A stretch of DNA of 64,000 nucleotides, taken from contig FN649752.1 in NCBI GenBank assembly GCA_000310025.1, positions 3,997,541 through 4,061,540 on the forward strand. Direction: 5' to 3'. Shown one piece after another: positions 28,447 to 41,450 of the stretch. The notes beneath the pieces were generated by a model that saw only the letters and a list, made by a program, of their open reading frames with translations, made no database searches and was not told the DNA's origin. The position numbers and the translations under genes were made by a program. Positions within the stretch are counted from its first letter, which is position 1. Each line of letters starts with the position of its first letter. This DNA is from Ectocarpus siliculosus (Eukaryota > Sar > Phaeophyceae > Ectocarpales > Ectocarpaceae).

Positions 28447-30744
28447 CGGTGCTTGTTGCCGTGTGCCGCACAAGCAACTCGCCCTCGGCGGCCCAGGAGA
28501 GGCACAGCAAATGCGGAGGAATAACGAAAAACCCGCCGCGCGCGGAAGAACTGCCTTCCACACCAATAAACTCCCAGCTCAGCACACCACCGGCTAACGG
28601 CTAACAAGTCCATCACTGCTCGGCTCGGCACGGCGGCTACCCGCGGTAGCTGAACCTGTGGGTGTGGGTGATCGACCCAGCGAATACCTCCCTCAAGTGA
28701 GTGATGAGTCCGGCGTGTCTTAGGAGGAGAGTATGTACCAGCCAGCAAATTTGCATCAATGTAGCTCGGGAGTTCGGGAGTATTTGAACCTGGCGCCCAA
28801 ATCGCTGTTCTCAACGCACGCTGCAGTACCGTCTGTAGTGTGTAAGCCATAGAGAGCCATGGCGTGCTTGGTTTTGCTCCGTTTCCGTTCACCGTTTGTG
28901 GAAAACCAATCCCAGCAGCATCGCGCTTCGTGAGCCTGAAAACAATTTCTGCAAGTTCGAGGAGAGGACGCCTGTGGGAGATAGACCTGCTGTATTTGTA
29001 CTGAGACGAGCTGGTGGCAGAGAGCACGGGTGGCTACTGCGGCTGTACCATGCTGCCTACTACATTCTACCATATAGACTTGAAAGGTACAACAGAACAC
29101 AGGGCCAAGGTTAGGACGCCTCGCACAACCCCCTGCTTCCGATGCTTCTCTTTCGCTGTGCTGGGTTGCATTGCCCAACTGGGGGGGGGGGTGATGTCTT
29201 CCGCAACACAGCAGCCCAGCAGTTTGGTGGAGGGAAGGTGTGCATAGACTACAGCAGCAGTGTTTGATGTGTGAAAATGTTGTACACCGGAGTAATCCAC
29301 GTACATCGCCCAAAAGGCTTGCTACATCCTCTACGTACCACTTATATACGTAAAAGCACCATTGGCTTGTAGCAACAGCATGTCAGCATTATTGAGACCA
29401 AGTACCAGTAGATGGTACCAGGTACTAAATAGCGCGGTGATGAGACCTTGAAGCCCTCTCTCTCCACACTCCATCCCGGCCGACCGCCACCTTCCCGCCC
29501 CGATAGCGGTCTCCCGTTTCCGGGAAGCCGCTGCTAACCCTAAGTTAGGAGGTATTCTCCGGGCCGGCGCGAGAGTCCTTGGACCTCTGCCGACCCGGGG
29601 GAGCTCGCCGTCCAACACTTGGGGGGGGGTTGGTGTGACGCCCACACCACGGCCAAGCTGCCGCCCTCTACCCTCTCAAAAAAATTGGGGAAAGCTCGCG
29701 GGTTTTGATTAGCGGGTTTCGGCCGGGTTTGGAGACAACACGGCGTTCCTCATCGTGGGGGTTTGCTGAAAAGCTTCCCTGTGTTGTTCGGAATTCCGGA
29801 GGAGTTTTGGTTACAATCGGTCGGATTTCCACGGGTGTTGTTTATGTTCATCTCTCCCCGCTGCTCCGTCCCTCCTCTTGTCTGCTCCCCGTAACTGGTG
29901 GGCGGACGGGGAGGGGGGGGGGGGCACTCCCATGCACCCTTGGTCGTAGGGAGAAAGGCGCGTCCTTGAACATGGGAGGGTTGGGCATGACTGCGCGCGA
30001 GGATATCGTTCGTGTGACCGTAAACGCATTGCTCTGAGCGCTGTTGTACTGGTTGTAGAATGATGCCGGTGCCTTGGTGGCTCTGCCCTGCTCGTTTGTA
30101 GCGTTGGTGTCCGTCGTGTTTCGCCATCGGTTCCCGCTGTGCTGCAAAACACAACCGCGTTTAAAATCGAAATAGCCAGCCAGTTGCTTCCGGTCTCTAA
30201 TGTCAAGACAGCAAGAGCGACGGCAGCAGCAGCAGCAGCAGCAGCAAGATGCGAATGATTTGCTGCCTTTCGCTTAGCCCCCGTGCTCGTTGTCGAAATC
30301 GGGCATCGACGAACGAGGCCCTGTCTTTTTTCTTACAATAGTCAATCGATACCTTTCCCACCTCAATGCCCAAATTGTGTGACTAAGCTCATTGTGAACA
30401 TCTTCACGATGTGTGACTACGCTCATTTTGAACATCTTCGCGATGCAGCATTCAGGGTTCCAACCAGTAATAGGCTTCATCTCCACGTGTCCGGTAGTGA
30501 ATGGGGGCAACGTGGGCGTGGGCGTTCACCAAAGCTCCATCGTCGTCACTGTCCACTTGGGTGTTGTATTTTTGCAGCCTTCGCTGCTGCCACGTTTACG
30601 CAGCCCGCTTGTATGATACACCTCGCGGATGCTTATTGTCACGACGCCGTGAGCTGTTTTCCACCAACCATGCCCTTTTCCCGCCTCTTGTTGTCTGAAA
30701 GGCGAGGCTTCGGGGCCCAGCACGAGCCGTTCAATCCTCACACG
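28447..30744. other. Intergenic between two divergent genes
   Basis: The oxygenase runs left from here and the hydrolase runs right, so both promoters should lie here. Frames such as 28,293-29,027 and 28,756-29,313 (minus) overlap each other and carry no recognisable domain. An (AGC)n tract sits at 30,223-30,246 and G-runs near 29,180 and 29,620. Confidence 0.4.
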
Positions 30745-33700
30745 ATGCTGCGAAGGGCAGATGCTGCAACAGCTGCAGCCGCCCGATGGAGCTCTGCAAA
30801 AGCAAGCGTCACTGCTGTGGCTGTACGCTGCCTGTCTCAGCGATTACCTCATCCCCAAGGATTCCCGGCTTTACCGTCGTCAGCAAAAGGGGATGGTCGC
30901 CGGTGCAGCAGCAGCAGCGGCAGCAGCTCGACGCCCGCCATTGATTTTGCGATGCCCCCTGAAGACCTGGAGGACGGGTACTTCGAGAGGCCTACCCCCC
31001 TGCTCCTGGTTGCGGGAGAAGGCCAGCCGGCCGCCTGGTGAGCCGAGCCATTAGCGAGTGGTTGCAAACACGGCCGCTATCGTGCGTCCTCGCGCGCTCT
31101 ATTTTGTCTGTGTGAGCGATGCAAGATATAGCCCGCGGCATGCGGAAGAGTCTGTTTTTGCAGCGAGGGCACGTGCGGTAGGTATGGCAGTCGTTCGGAG
31201 GAAGCTGACTGCCAGCTTCGCTGATGCGGTTGTTCTGCTTCATGATGACAGTGTTTGTTGCCCTTGTTGAGTACTTGTTCGTGCCTCTTTGCTTCGTCTG
31301 CCTCTTTGCTTTGAATATTTATTCCTTTGAGTAGAGTTACTAAATCCCCCCGGCGGCACCAGCAGCAGCGTGTTCGGCAAACCGTTGCCTCGCTCTTGCT
31401 TTGGCCTTCCGGCACTTGACGTCTACGGGTCGTTTCTATCGGGGCACCCACGACATCCTCATTCGTTTGCAGCGGTTCAGATCTCTCCCCAAGTCAAGAG
31501 TTTATTTGATGTATTGGTAGCATACGTGTTGTTCACCATCAAGGTGCTAATCTGCTGCTGTTGCTGCTGTTGCTGCTGCGTCACTGCTGGTTGCTGTTGG
31601 TCGACCGTTCATTCAGGGCAGGTGGAAGGACACCACCTCCTTCTTCGCGTCGAGAGGGTGCACGGTAGGGACCATGGCTCTCACCGGAAGAGGGAGCTCT
31701 CCGACAGACACGCTCACCCTCAGAGCCCTCCAAGCCGGCGTCGCCGCAGCGGTAGACCAGAGCGGCCTCACACCCCCGGTCATCATGGCCCACTCCATGG
31801 CGGTGAGTGGGTGCACTCTCTGTGCGTTGCCGGACACGAGCCGACCCGCTAGGGGCACGATGGAGAACCACGGCGGGCTACAGCTGAAGAGTCGCCGGGG
31901 GTTTCGTTCCCGTGGAGTCTTCGCGTTGGGCTTGGTTTGGATGCCACCGCATCGCGTGGGTGGTTTGCACGCGCACCTATAGTAGCATTTCTGGCGCAGG
32001 AACGGCCCGATTTTTTCCTTTTTTTTTTTTACTACCACCCTGGAGAGGAACCATAGCCACCCCATAGCCCCCCGTGCAGGCACCTGCTGCCGTTTCGTTT
32101 GGGGAGATATTGTGTCCCTAATTGCTTTCTGCTCTGTGTTGTTTCGGTTGCAAACGTTCGCTTTTTTGTGCCCCCAGGGTTTCGTGTGCCAGCAGTACCT
32201 GCAGTCGTACTCCGCCTCCGGGTTGGTGCTGCTGGAGTCCTTCCCCCCCTCCCCAGGTAAGAGGAGCACGGCCGAGATTGGTCGAGGTCCTGTGGTGTGC
32301 CTCTGTTGGTGCCTTCCATTCCTGAAGCTTCGGTTATTGGTTTAGGGTCTCGTGAGTCGCAGTCGCTTTGAGGGCGCGGGCAGCTGTTTTTTTTCGATGC
32401 GCTTCATAACCACCGCTTTTTTAGGGTCGTGACCCCTCTCTCTAATCCGAGTCGTTTTGTTGAAAGACATCACTTGTGGCATGATCACCCGATACAAACG
32501 GGCTGGTGCATGCGGCGCAGCGGATTGCGCGTTCGTAGCTGGAGGCATGTTTGTCCCTACGTGTCCATGGCCGTACAAACGTCGTCGCGATGCGCGACAG
32601 CAGTAGTCCGTTGAACAGCTATGGCGACGTTGTGATGACGCATTTCGTGTTTTCCTTGTTACACCGACAGGAGCTCTGGCCAACGAGCACTTGCTGCGGG
32701 CGCGTGCTGGAGACCCGGGCGAACCCAACGATCACGTCGCTGGACCATCTGCTAGCCTTGGTGCCCAGGAGCTTGCGCAGCTGATGAAGGACGACCCCGC
32801 GCACTGGGAAGGTCTCCTGAGGTGTGCGAATACTGATGGACGACTATTGGGCAATTCCGCAATACAAACAGAATCCTGCGGGTGTTTTTGGACCGACTCA
32901 GTTTGTACCTGTACCGCCAACATGCAGGACTAATATTCCATGGTATCGCAGGTTGCCTCGGGCAACCGTGCTGGTCCTCTAGGAGTTGTTTTTTTAGGTG
33001 GTATGCGCTGCTGAAGGTGTGAGAAGGAGGTGGATAATAATGTGGTAACATGCACGAAGAATGGTGACACAAAGATGATGCTTTTTGACATCATCGCACA
33101 TTTTATCAATGGGCGTCCCAAGGCTGACCTGCAGAATGGTTTTTGTACAAACCAACAAACCAACAACAGAACACAACGCGCTGCCGCAACATCACGCGAG
33201 AGACGCTCCTTTCTGTCAAAGCTTGGTCTACCATCTATCTATGCCTCTAGCAACCTTAAGGTCTCTCAAAACGGCCGCGACACATACACGAGACGAGAGC
33301 AAATATTCTGCCGCTAGTGAAATTCCCTGAAGGCGAAGGTTGTCAAAGTCCCTCTATTCGCGCGCAGAAAAATCAGGAACAAATAAATGTATGTAGCCGC
33401 CAAAAGCGGCGGCGGGATATGCAGCCTCCGCTGGGCAGGTGACAGAGTAGAGGTGTGCCCCGACCCTGTCGTTGGCAGGCTAATCCCGGCCTCGAAGTGG
33501 GTAGTAGTCCCGTTGTAGATTGGAATTTGATGGCAGGTAGACACCTATATGCACGCGCTCGTTGTTCGAGATCGAAGGTATTGTGCAATGCATGCATATT
33601 ATGGATGGGTGCGTTCGACGAGGAATGAGAGAGTCGTCAATCATCTTGTTGTGTGTGCGTGCGACATGCGGTGGAATAAACTCCCGCGTAAGGTTGCAGC

Positions 33701-34708
33701 GGTGTGGCCCGATCCTCTCGCTGGCAGGCAAAATTTTGTCGACACACAGCTATTCCAACGTCGAAGGACTTGTCAATCCAGCTGTAGATTGGACGGGGCT
33801 TCAATTTGGCGGAGGATAGGCATCGTTTAGGCTCAAATTCATCGAGATCGGAGCAATTCGGTGCGGGAAGTCTAAAGTAGTGCAGGATGGCCGATGGTCT
33901 GATACCTCGCGCCTCGAGCATTCGGGTCAAAAACGTGCGTGGTTCGGAGCTTCGGAATGAACGTGATCATTCATTCATTCATTCATTCAACTCATTTTTT
34001 TCACCGTTCTGTGAGACCTCTAGAGACCGTAACGGTTTCCTAGAGGGACTCTGGAGGATGTACGGTGTGCCCTGCATAATGGAGTAGAAGTTGGTTTTTT
34101 GTTGAAGCCGCCGTCTACACACTACATCGAGGACGCGCAACAAATGTCAGTCCTGTCCCGAAGGCGGTTCGAACACGCGTTGCGCATGGTCTCCAGATGC
34201 CAGTCGCCCTTTTCTCGTGGCCGGTGCTTCGTTTCGCTACAGGCGCTACTTTTCCGAGTTTCATCTGCACTCCCCATGGCACAACGCTCCACTGTCGTGC
34301 CCTAGACATGGCCTTGAGCGCGGGGTCATCAAGGAGGAAAACATACACTTTTCGTGTCCATCCCCGGACCCCCGGTTTCCGGTGAAGGCATTCGCGCAGA
34401 TGTGCTTGAGTGAAACGTCCAGCACGCTTCGACTAGAGAGTCACGTCGTCGATACTCTGGTGCTGGGATCTGGTATGGCCACCTCAGCGACCAGCACTTC
34501 TCAGGCTGGCGGAAGTGGTTGTGCGGACGGTGTGGCTGCCTTGGATGACGCGAGGAGTGACGCCCTGAGCGCGATTTGCGAGTTCCATGGCATCGACGGT
34601 TGGAGAGAGGTGGACCATCGGGGAGTTGTGACTGACGGGGTTGGCATGCCGGGAAACGCCCCACCGTGGCAGGAGGTAGTGTGGGAATGGTATGATGCTC
34701 GTTTCTGA
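30745..34708 (+). CDS. Alpha/beta-hydrolase fold protein, five exons, 389 aa
   Basis: Exons: 30745-31037, 31622-31802, 32178-32256, 32671-32821, 34243-34708. All introns are GT-AG, phases 2, 0, 1, 2 agree, and the stop is at 34706-34708. The fold is indicated by LLLVAGEGQPAAWW (strand and oxyanion region), WKDTTSFFASRGCTV, TGRGSSPTDT, the nucleophile elbow AHSMAG with Ser156 (canonical GHSMGG) and LVLLESFPP. It probably hydrolyses a small ester, lipid or similar substrate; none can be inferred. The first 40 residues are rich in Arg, Ala and Ser, suggesting an organelle-targeting peptide. An in-frame ATG at 30,670 would add 25 residues. The C-terminal region, where the acid and His should lie, reads VLVLGSGMATSATST and DGVGMPGNAPPW, without an obvious catalytic His. 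Intron 4 is long (1.4 kb) and repeat-bearing. Confidence 0.85.
31552..31580. repeat. (CTG/TTG)n microsatellite in hydrolase intron 1
   Basis: CTGCTGCTGTTG-like array just upstream of the exon 2 acceptor, overlapping its pyrimidine tract. Confidence 0.7.
33420..33825. repeat. Diverged tandem duplication in hydrolase intron 4
   Basis: About 33,425-33,560 and 33,690-33,820 share an AG-GGTGTGGCCCGATCCT block, CGTTGGCAGGC/CGCTGGCAGGC, an A-TTCCAACGTCGAAG-like block and GTAGATTGGA. Both units lie within one intron. Confidence 0.6.
33966..33989. repeat. (ATTC)n microsatellite in hydrolase intron 4
   Basis: Five to six tandem ATTC units. Confidence 0.9.
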
Positions 34709-36531
34709 TGTTGTCAGCTGTGAATGTGAATAATGTATTGAGGAGACCCACGTCGTTTCGCCTGATTCGCTCTATAGGAGGTTTGTTCGTAACCGGGAGG
34801 CAGGGGCCTGATTTTTTTTTCTGTTCTTCACGTTTTGTTTTGTATCTTACGTGAGAACCAGCGACCAACAGGTTGGGGGTCAAGCATGCAAAGCTCGGCG
34901 GTTGCGCGCTTAGAAATACTTGCATATCCCCAGACCGTTATGCTCCCTTGGGCAAGTAGGCTTGGCAAATCCCACAGTGTTGCGTCTGCAGCGGCGACAC
35001 TTGGTTTCTCTCTGAGAGATTTTGTGGTTGGTGGCAGCTAGTTCAACCAACATCTTCCTTGTTTCCGCAAAGAGTTTTACCCGAAAGCGTCAGCAGGCGA
35101 GGCGCGCTGTAGCCATCACTTCATTATCGCATTTTCGCAAGAACCGTGTAGGCATGGCCGGTCACTGCACCAACCCGCTCCGAGACGTTACTTGTTTGGC
35201 CATCCTCCGTGACAGGGTTTGCGTCGCAGGGTGGTGGTAGTTATGTTTGGACACCGAACTAAATAGGTCGCGCAGCACCTGTGTCGGTGTGACGTATCAG
35301 GAAGCAGGTCGGCGTGTTGTGCCCCTCGCTGCTGTCATGGTGGTGACTTGGCGCTTCACCAACAGAGAGCAAGAGATGTTTGTCTGACTTAGCGGGTTCT
35401 GTGAGTCGTAGCGTCACCAAAACATGGCAGAAGCGGCTTTTTCGCTCCCAATGTGCGCTTGGAATAACAACGACCGGAGCTCCACATCCCCCAAGAATTA
35501 TGACCAAATTCAGCCAGCAGCCAGCCGTCCTTCCCACCCGCGGCAACCCCCGCTCCCGACAGGCAACGTCGACGACAGTCGTCGCGTTGGTTTGTCACAA
35601 CCGAAGTTGTAATCTGGCTCTCTCGGAATCAGGAATAATACACCAGCCTCTTTCTACGGTCTACCGCACCACCCTATCATGCGGGACCGGTGCAAATTCG
35701 TTCTTGTTATCTCTTTGCATACAGTAGTGCCGTGAGAACCACGTCCGGAGGAGCGAGGTCACACCAAATCATCAAATCAACCCCGCAGCCAATACGAGTG
35801 AAAAACACCTAACCTTTCCGTTCGAATCCAGTTCGGAGGAGCGGTCACACCAAATCAACACCTCAACCAATCAACAAGTGGTTCTTCAACTCAGCGATCG
35901 GAGAGAAGCGTAAACTTCTCCCTTAACGCTCCTAGATCACAGTAAGCACGGTTTAGCAATAGCATCTGTCCAACCTGCATAACACCAAAGAGGTGGGAAA
36001 GGTTGCATACGGCATGACAAAACGTGTTCCAGCTGCTGCTGGCTCAAGATTCCACCCTCGGGTAGCCTTTCAAATGAATGATCGCTGCGAACTCCCACCC
36101 CTGACCAAGTACAAAGAGCGGCAACGACGGTGTGGGGACAAGTGGCGGGAGCGCGGGAAGGGATGCGTCAACTTAAGTGTCAAGACGCAGATTATTGGAC
36201 CAGTTGGTGTTTTTATTATGGTTGTGAAGAATCGTATGCATGAGATGGCCGCGCATGCTTGCACAAAATGTAAACTACAGTACCACTCGGCGAAAAGCGC
36301 GCTGTCTTGAGAGTACTGCACTAGATCGACGAAGAACACGAGAAACATGGCCAAAGCAGCTTCATGGGTGCGGTGAGATCATCCACACCGATGCTGCTAG
36401 AACACTACATAAATAGATATCAAACACGCAAAGACTTTAGTACCACCCAAATGACATGTGCTACAAAGAGCAGCAGAAACGGGTGTGGGCAGGGGATGTG
36501 GGGGTGGTGCGTTCTCCCAGAAAGCTTTGCG
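34709..36531. other. Intergenic between convergent genes
   Basis: The hydrolase ends on the left and the RING protein ends on the right, so the region should hold both 3' untranslated regions. No supported gene. Confidence 0.45.
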
Positions 36532-37611
36532 TCACACCTTATTTTCGCAAACAGGGCACAAGGACTGGTTCATGAGACATCTCTGGATGCAGTCGAGGTG
36601 AAACACGTGCCAGCAGCTGCCGGTGGCGATTATCAGGCCACTCGCGTTCTCCTTGGATGGGTTGGCCTGTTGTTTGCAGCGATAATGTAGCACAATATGA
36701 CGACATAGGGTGTGGGTCAGGGTGGTATTTCGGTGAACGGAGCACTAGGCCCTGAGTCTGGTGCACAGGGGTCGAGTCTACTCGACACTTCGTGGTTGCC
36801 AACATGGTGTTTTGATCGCATTGGGAAAGACGTTGCAGAGACAGTGTTCGTTTCATCTAGAAATGGCGACATTACGTACACGGCGGAATGCGGCAGCAAA
36901 GAGCGTGGGTAGACGGCTCAGCAACGCGATGGGTGCTTCGCAAATACGACGGCAGAAAGAGCACCGCGCGGAACAATGTGGGCACCCTGAGACTGCTGCC
37001 GGCTTTTCCCACGATAGAAAGGTTACATTATCAAGTTGAAGCATCGGAGCTCCCCGAGCCGAAACGGCCAACCTTAAAACACGCACAGGGGTAGACAACC
37101 TACAATATCCCCATTCACCTGGTACTTGACACTGGGGTCGCGGAGCTTGTTGAAGCAGAGAAGACACGTCCTGACCTCTTGCCATGGGGCTTCCTGCCAC
37201 GATCATATCAACGATTTCGCCACGATCATATCAACGATTTCATACCAAGTCACAACCGGCACAACACTCTTTGATACACCGTACAGAGAATGAATCACAC
37301 CCGGGCGGTAGATGTATCGGGGTACAGCGATATCGACAATATTGCCAGACCAGTTTCTTTTCGTGTTGGCACCAAAACAACTCATGCTTGTTCACGCTCT
37401 TCACTTCCCCACTACCCGAGGTTTGGTTTCTAATCGAATCAAGACATGACTATTACAACAGTAAGGCCTGTACCCGTTTCCCAATGATCGTGAACGAGGT
37501 GATGAAATAATTTCGCACCTCTTCGGTCCCAGGCTCGGGCCCCTTGCCCGACTCGCCCATTCCTACATCCTGCGCCTCTTGGCCCTCCGCCCCTTTCGCC
37601 ATTTCGCTCAT
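36532..37611 (-). CDS. RBX1/APC11-like RING-box protein, three exons, 115 aa
   Basis: Exons (minus): 37474-37611, 37119-37193, 36532-36666. All junctions are phase 0. The ATG at 37609-37611 is the first in frame. The stop TGA directly follows CPVCENKV. The RING-H2 zinc ligands are C-x2-C (CLLC), C-x-H-x2-H-x2-C (GSCWHVFHLDC) and C-x2-C (CPVC). The YQANPSKENASG segment before the third ligand matches the position and style of the CQAN insertion of RBX1. Size also fits (human RBX1 is 108 aa). Known RBX proteins recruit E2 enzymes in cullin-RING ubiquitin ligases. Differences: the two extra cysteines of RBX1's third zinc site are replaced (PSVKYQ) and the last ligand is Cys, not Asp. It may therefore be an APC11-like or lineage-specific ligase rather than true RBX1. 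Confidence 0.82.
37196..37241. repeat. 23-bp exact tandem duplication at an intron end
   Basis: Two identical units, 37196-37218 and 37219-37241, abut the exon 2 acceptor of the RING gene. Confidence 0.9.
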
Positions 37612-39780
37612 ACTGCGCACGGCTGCTGCTGCTGCACATACAAACGGAGGGGGTGGAACAACGCGTGCAACGCGTACACAAGGGAATGCAGTCCTTGATT
37701 GAGTAGTCAAATGGAAACGCCTCTACATATCTCCAATGGAGCAAAATAAGTATTTAGGAGTGCGTTTTTTTGCTCCTCTTGGCCTCCCAGCTATGTAGAA
37801 CAACAACGATCTCCGGGGCCGGACCCCATACTGGAGGTAATTCTGTACATGATGCCTCAAAAGTGCCCCAACTGTGGCCGGGATTCGAAGCTGCGTGTAC
37901 ATAGTCTACACATACACAGTCAGTCCGCTACACAGTCAGTCCGCCACGGAGCGGAGGTGGACGTTACGATAGACTCATCAATGCAGAGAAAGCCGTGATC
38001 TCACCCACTCAACCCAAGAAGGGCTGATGGGGCAGCAAAGCGCTTCAGTTTACAGATATGGCGGGGTACGTGCACGTGCGGCGCGCGGATATCTCTCCAA
38101 CGCGGGGAAACAGCGGGAAACGGCAGTGATTTTTTTTGTCTTCCAGGCTCCCCGGGACTGAGAACCAAGCAGGGGGAAAACAAAACGAAGTGCGTTGTCC
38201 TGTAGCATTCTACATAGTTGGCTCCACCGATGGGCTGGTCTTTGTTTTGTGGGGGGGGGAGTCATGATAGGACTGCTGCTGTACGTATCACCTGTATGTA
38301 TAGCCTTGGTCTCAAAGGTCTTCACCCGGCACGCTCTGCCGCTGCTTCTTGCCTTGAGATGATGCAAGGGTTATTGAACGCCCGTGAGGCATGCGTCATA
38401 CAACGCTGACGCAGCTGGCAGGAAAATAATGCGCGGTGAGCAATGACCCTGAGGGAACAGCCGTGAACCTGTGCAAAGTGCCAAGCGCAGTGGTGAGCTG
38501 GTGTGTCTCTCTGTGGTGCCGGCTACGGCGGTAGGCCTGGGCTGAAGAAACAACAGAGATCCATCGCCCTGTCTGGTACCAACACGATGCCGCCAGCTCG
38601 CCATCACACACTCACCAGATCTACCCTTACTTCCTGGGCGTGTCGAAGCTCCCCAGCCAGCGCTGCACGTGCCCCTGGCTCTCCAGAACGTACCACGATG
38701 CCTCCAAAGCTTGGAGCAAACACGAGCAAGCTGCGGTGTTTCCCTGCGGAAAGCGAATTCCTGGAAACTTCTCATGAAAAAAAAAACAGGTCGACAGTCC
38801 CGTGACAGCTGCGTGCTTGCGTCTGTGTCTTGCACAATCACATATGCACCCAGCGCGCACCTGGTGCGCTGTAGTTGTACCACAAGACCAAGCAGCTTGT
38901 ATCTTGTACATGGGTGCATTAACCGTGTTCAAACGTTCTACACGAGCAGAACTTCTGTTGTTCAATGTACGCTCGTTCCCGGCGATTTTGACTGTCGGTG
39001 CAGCCCTCTCTTCTCGTCGCCAGCCTGTTGTATATCTCGACGACCAGGGCATCGACTTGGTGCGGGTCGCGTCAATAGATGTGCAGAGAGCAGTAGAGCA
39101 CATATGGGTTTGTCTGTAGGTCGAACAACTACCCCTTTCCCCCTCTCGATGCTGTTTTTGCAGTCATGCACACAGCAGCACTTGCATCCCATCAAAACCA
39201 TCTACAGCAGTATACATGTATGTGCAACGTGTAGTCTTGCATATCATCAAGCACACCGTAATGTAAGGAAGGAAGGTCGGCAGAAGTCCAGTGCAGCAGC
39301 ACCTGCGGTGATCGCAGCAGCAAAAAATTTAGAGAGAGGCGGTGCTATGCAAAGATTCCTCTGGCTGAGCGATGTCGCCGTGCCAACGGCGAAAGGGAGC
39401 GTATATTTTTCCCTGCACAGTCCTTCCACACCACACACCACCACAAACAAAGAACAACAACAATATATACACCAACGGGGTGTTTTGGAGCAAGAAGAAT
39501 ACTTCGAAATAGTTGGTACGTTTTAAAGCGGTTCAATGCGATCAAGAATGAATTTTCTGTCTTTTGCAAGTAGGATGTGCATTGCCGGTACATGTGCAAC
39601 AAACAAACGAGTTTTGCAGTGATGAAGGATTTGAGGGCATCTTCTTTTGGTCCCCGCTCAGTCCTTCACCCCCAGGACACATTTCCACTTTCTTCATGCA
39701 ACAGGTTGGGGGACACGTTGCGAAACAGTGGATTTCAGGAATGAGTTCGACCGGCGAGTGCCACAATGTGCTGAAATATT
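37612..39780. other. No supported gene
   Basis: A plus-strand frame is open for about 285 codons (38,669-39,526) but lacks an early ATG, shows no domain and overlaps equally long frames on both strands at 38,630-39,120. I treat it as unassigned. A short repeated ACACAGTCAGTCCGC pair occurs near 37,910-37,950. Confidence 0.4.
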
Positions 39781-40750
39781 CGTGTCAATCTACAAATATT
39801 CCCGCACTGATTCTCCCACAATGACGCGCGGACTTCGCGTTGCCGGGACCACAGGAAACGCCTTCCGTACGGCCAACCTTTCCGATGATACCGGCTTGGT
39901 TATGTTCCACTGCCTGAGTCGTTCCCGAACTTGAACTTCGCTTTCGCGTGTATGTACGTAGACATAGTGCGGAATTGTTTTCCTCGTCGTCTCTAACCCA
40001 CGTCGTTACTGAGGGGATGGTTTTACAGAGAAAGTGGGCGTGAAACTTGTTTTCATGTGTATTCCATCGCGCTATAGTCTAGGTTCTCAAAACATTCTTC
40101 CAGCGCGACAATTTGTTTTTAGTTTTCTTCGCTTTTCTACAGTTCGTTGTTCTTCATTTAGGCTAGGATTGTGGCACTATTAGTATGTTTACATTACGTT
40201 GGTGACATCATCTACGATAAACTTGGCAGCATATCTATGACCCCCTAGCGGAAGAGAAAAGCGTTGGATATTGGACGTGCACGAACTTGACGTCAACCTC
40301 CCTTTGTTATCAAACATGCATTCATCATGTCGTTAATTCTCCCTGTCTGTTTTCCGTGACCATTCACAAGGAAGGGTGCATACCATGTCTTCATAGTTTG
40401 TTGCAATGTTGCACCTGTAACAGTGAGAGTTTCCCTCCCACCATGAAAGTTTGCCACCCACTGCAGCTTGCTTGATGCAAACAGCCCCACACTATTGTTC
40501 TTCCTTAGCACTTGGACATACTATTATACTCGAAGGGTGGGGGGTTTTCCGCTCGCTTTCGGGGTATGTCCCGGGGACAAGGCTGTCGATATTTTCGAAG
40601 TTTTATCGCCAACAAAATGACACTGTGTTGTCAGCCTTTTCTGGCGCAATTCATTCAAGACGGAGTGAATCCCATGTTGTGAATGAATGAATTTATTTCA
40701 CAAGACAAAGGCTACCTACTTCGTCGTGTCTTTCAGCTAAGTTTATTCCA
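39781..40750. repeat. Segmental duplication, left copy, part A
   Basis: Matches 60,405-61,385 in the same orientation with many substitutions and small indels. Shared landmarks include AATCTACAAATATTCCCGCA, GATGATACCGGCTTGGTT, CTAACCCACGTCGT, GATAAACTTGGCAGCATATC, CCCCCTAGCGGAAGAGAAA, GGACATACTA and CGAAGGGTGGG. No gene is supported in it, although frames near 39,780-39,930 are partly conserved. Confidence 0.85.
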
Positions 40751-41450
40751 CCACAGTTGTCAGACGAAATTGTACACAACATTGACACATGTTGTATCGT
40801 AGTGACCCCCATGAGTAAGGGAACAAATCGCCGTGGCCGGAATTCAATCGATACATATTTATGTGTCTCAGCCAATCAGAAGCCTTCAAAACCGCACTTC
40901 TCACCTCTTTCTACCGCAGGTTTGCATCAATGCAATTCCCGAGCTCTAGAGGACCCAAAGAAAAAAGCAAAAGAAAACGGCCATTGTGGAAGCGAGTTCT
41001 GCCCAATGGTGGTTCGACCCGCGCTTTGGCGTCGTCGATTTCCATGGACGGATTGTATATGGGAGAAAATACGCAGAGCGTCTCGCGTTGGTTTGAATAC
41101 TCCCCAGATTTTCATAGCATGGTGCAGCAAAGGTTCCGCAAACCGTAAAAAACAAATGAGACGATGTTTGCACTCCTGACCGGCGTATTGGGGTCCCCGG
41201 TGTGAAACCCACGAAAGCCCGTTCCAAATATATGAACACCAGTTTTGTTCCTTTTTCGCTCCGGAATAGTTCAATGGTCCTTTCCAGGAAGTTTTGCGTA
41301 GCACTTGTAAAGCTAGCACAGCACGGGGCTTTGCAGTAATAACGGGGCCCCGCGGACCTGATTCTAACTAATGTCAATTAGTTTGGGGGAAAATCAGGAT
41401 GGGAAATACTTCATGGCACAAAAGCAAAAAACTGCACGCCGCATTTTATA

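Noticed and set aside
35815-35850. GTTCGAATCC, resembling a tRNA T-loop
   Set aside because: No acceptor stem, anticodon arm or D-arm could be arranged around it.
38669-39526. 285-codon open frame on the plus strand
   Set aside because: It begins without an ATG, overlaps similarly long frames on both strands and has no domain or splice support.
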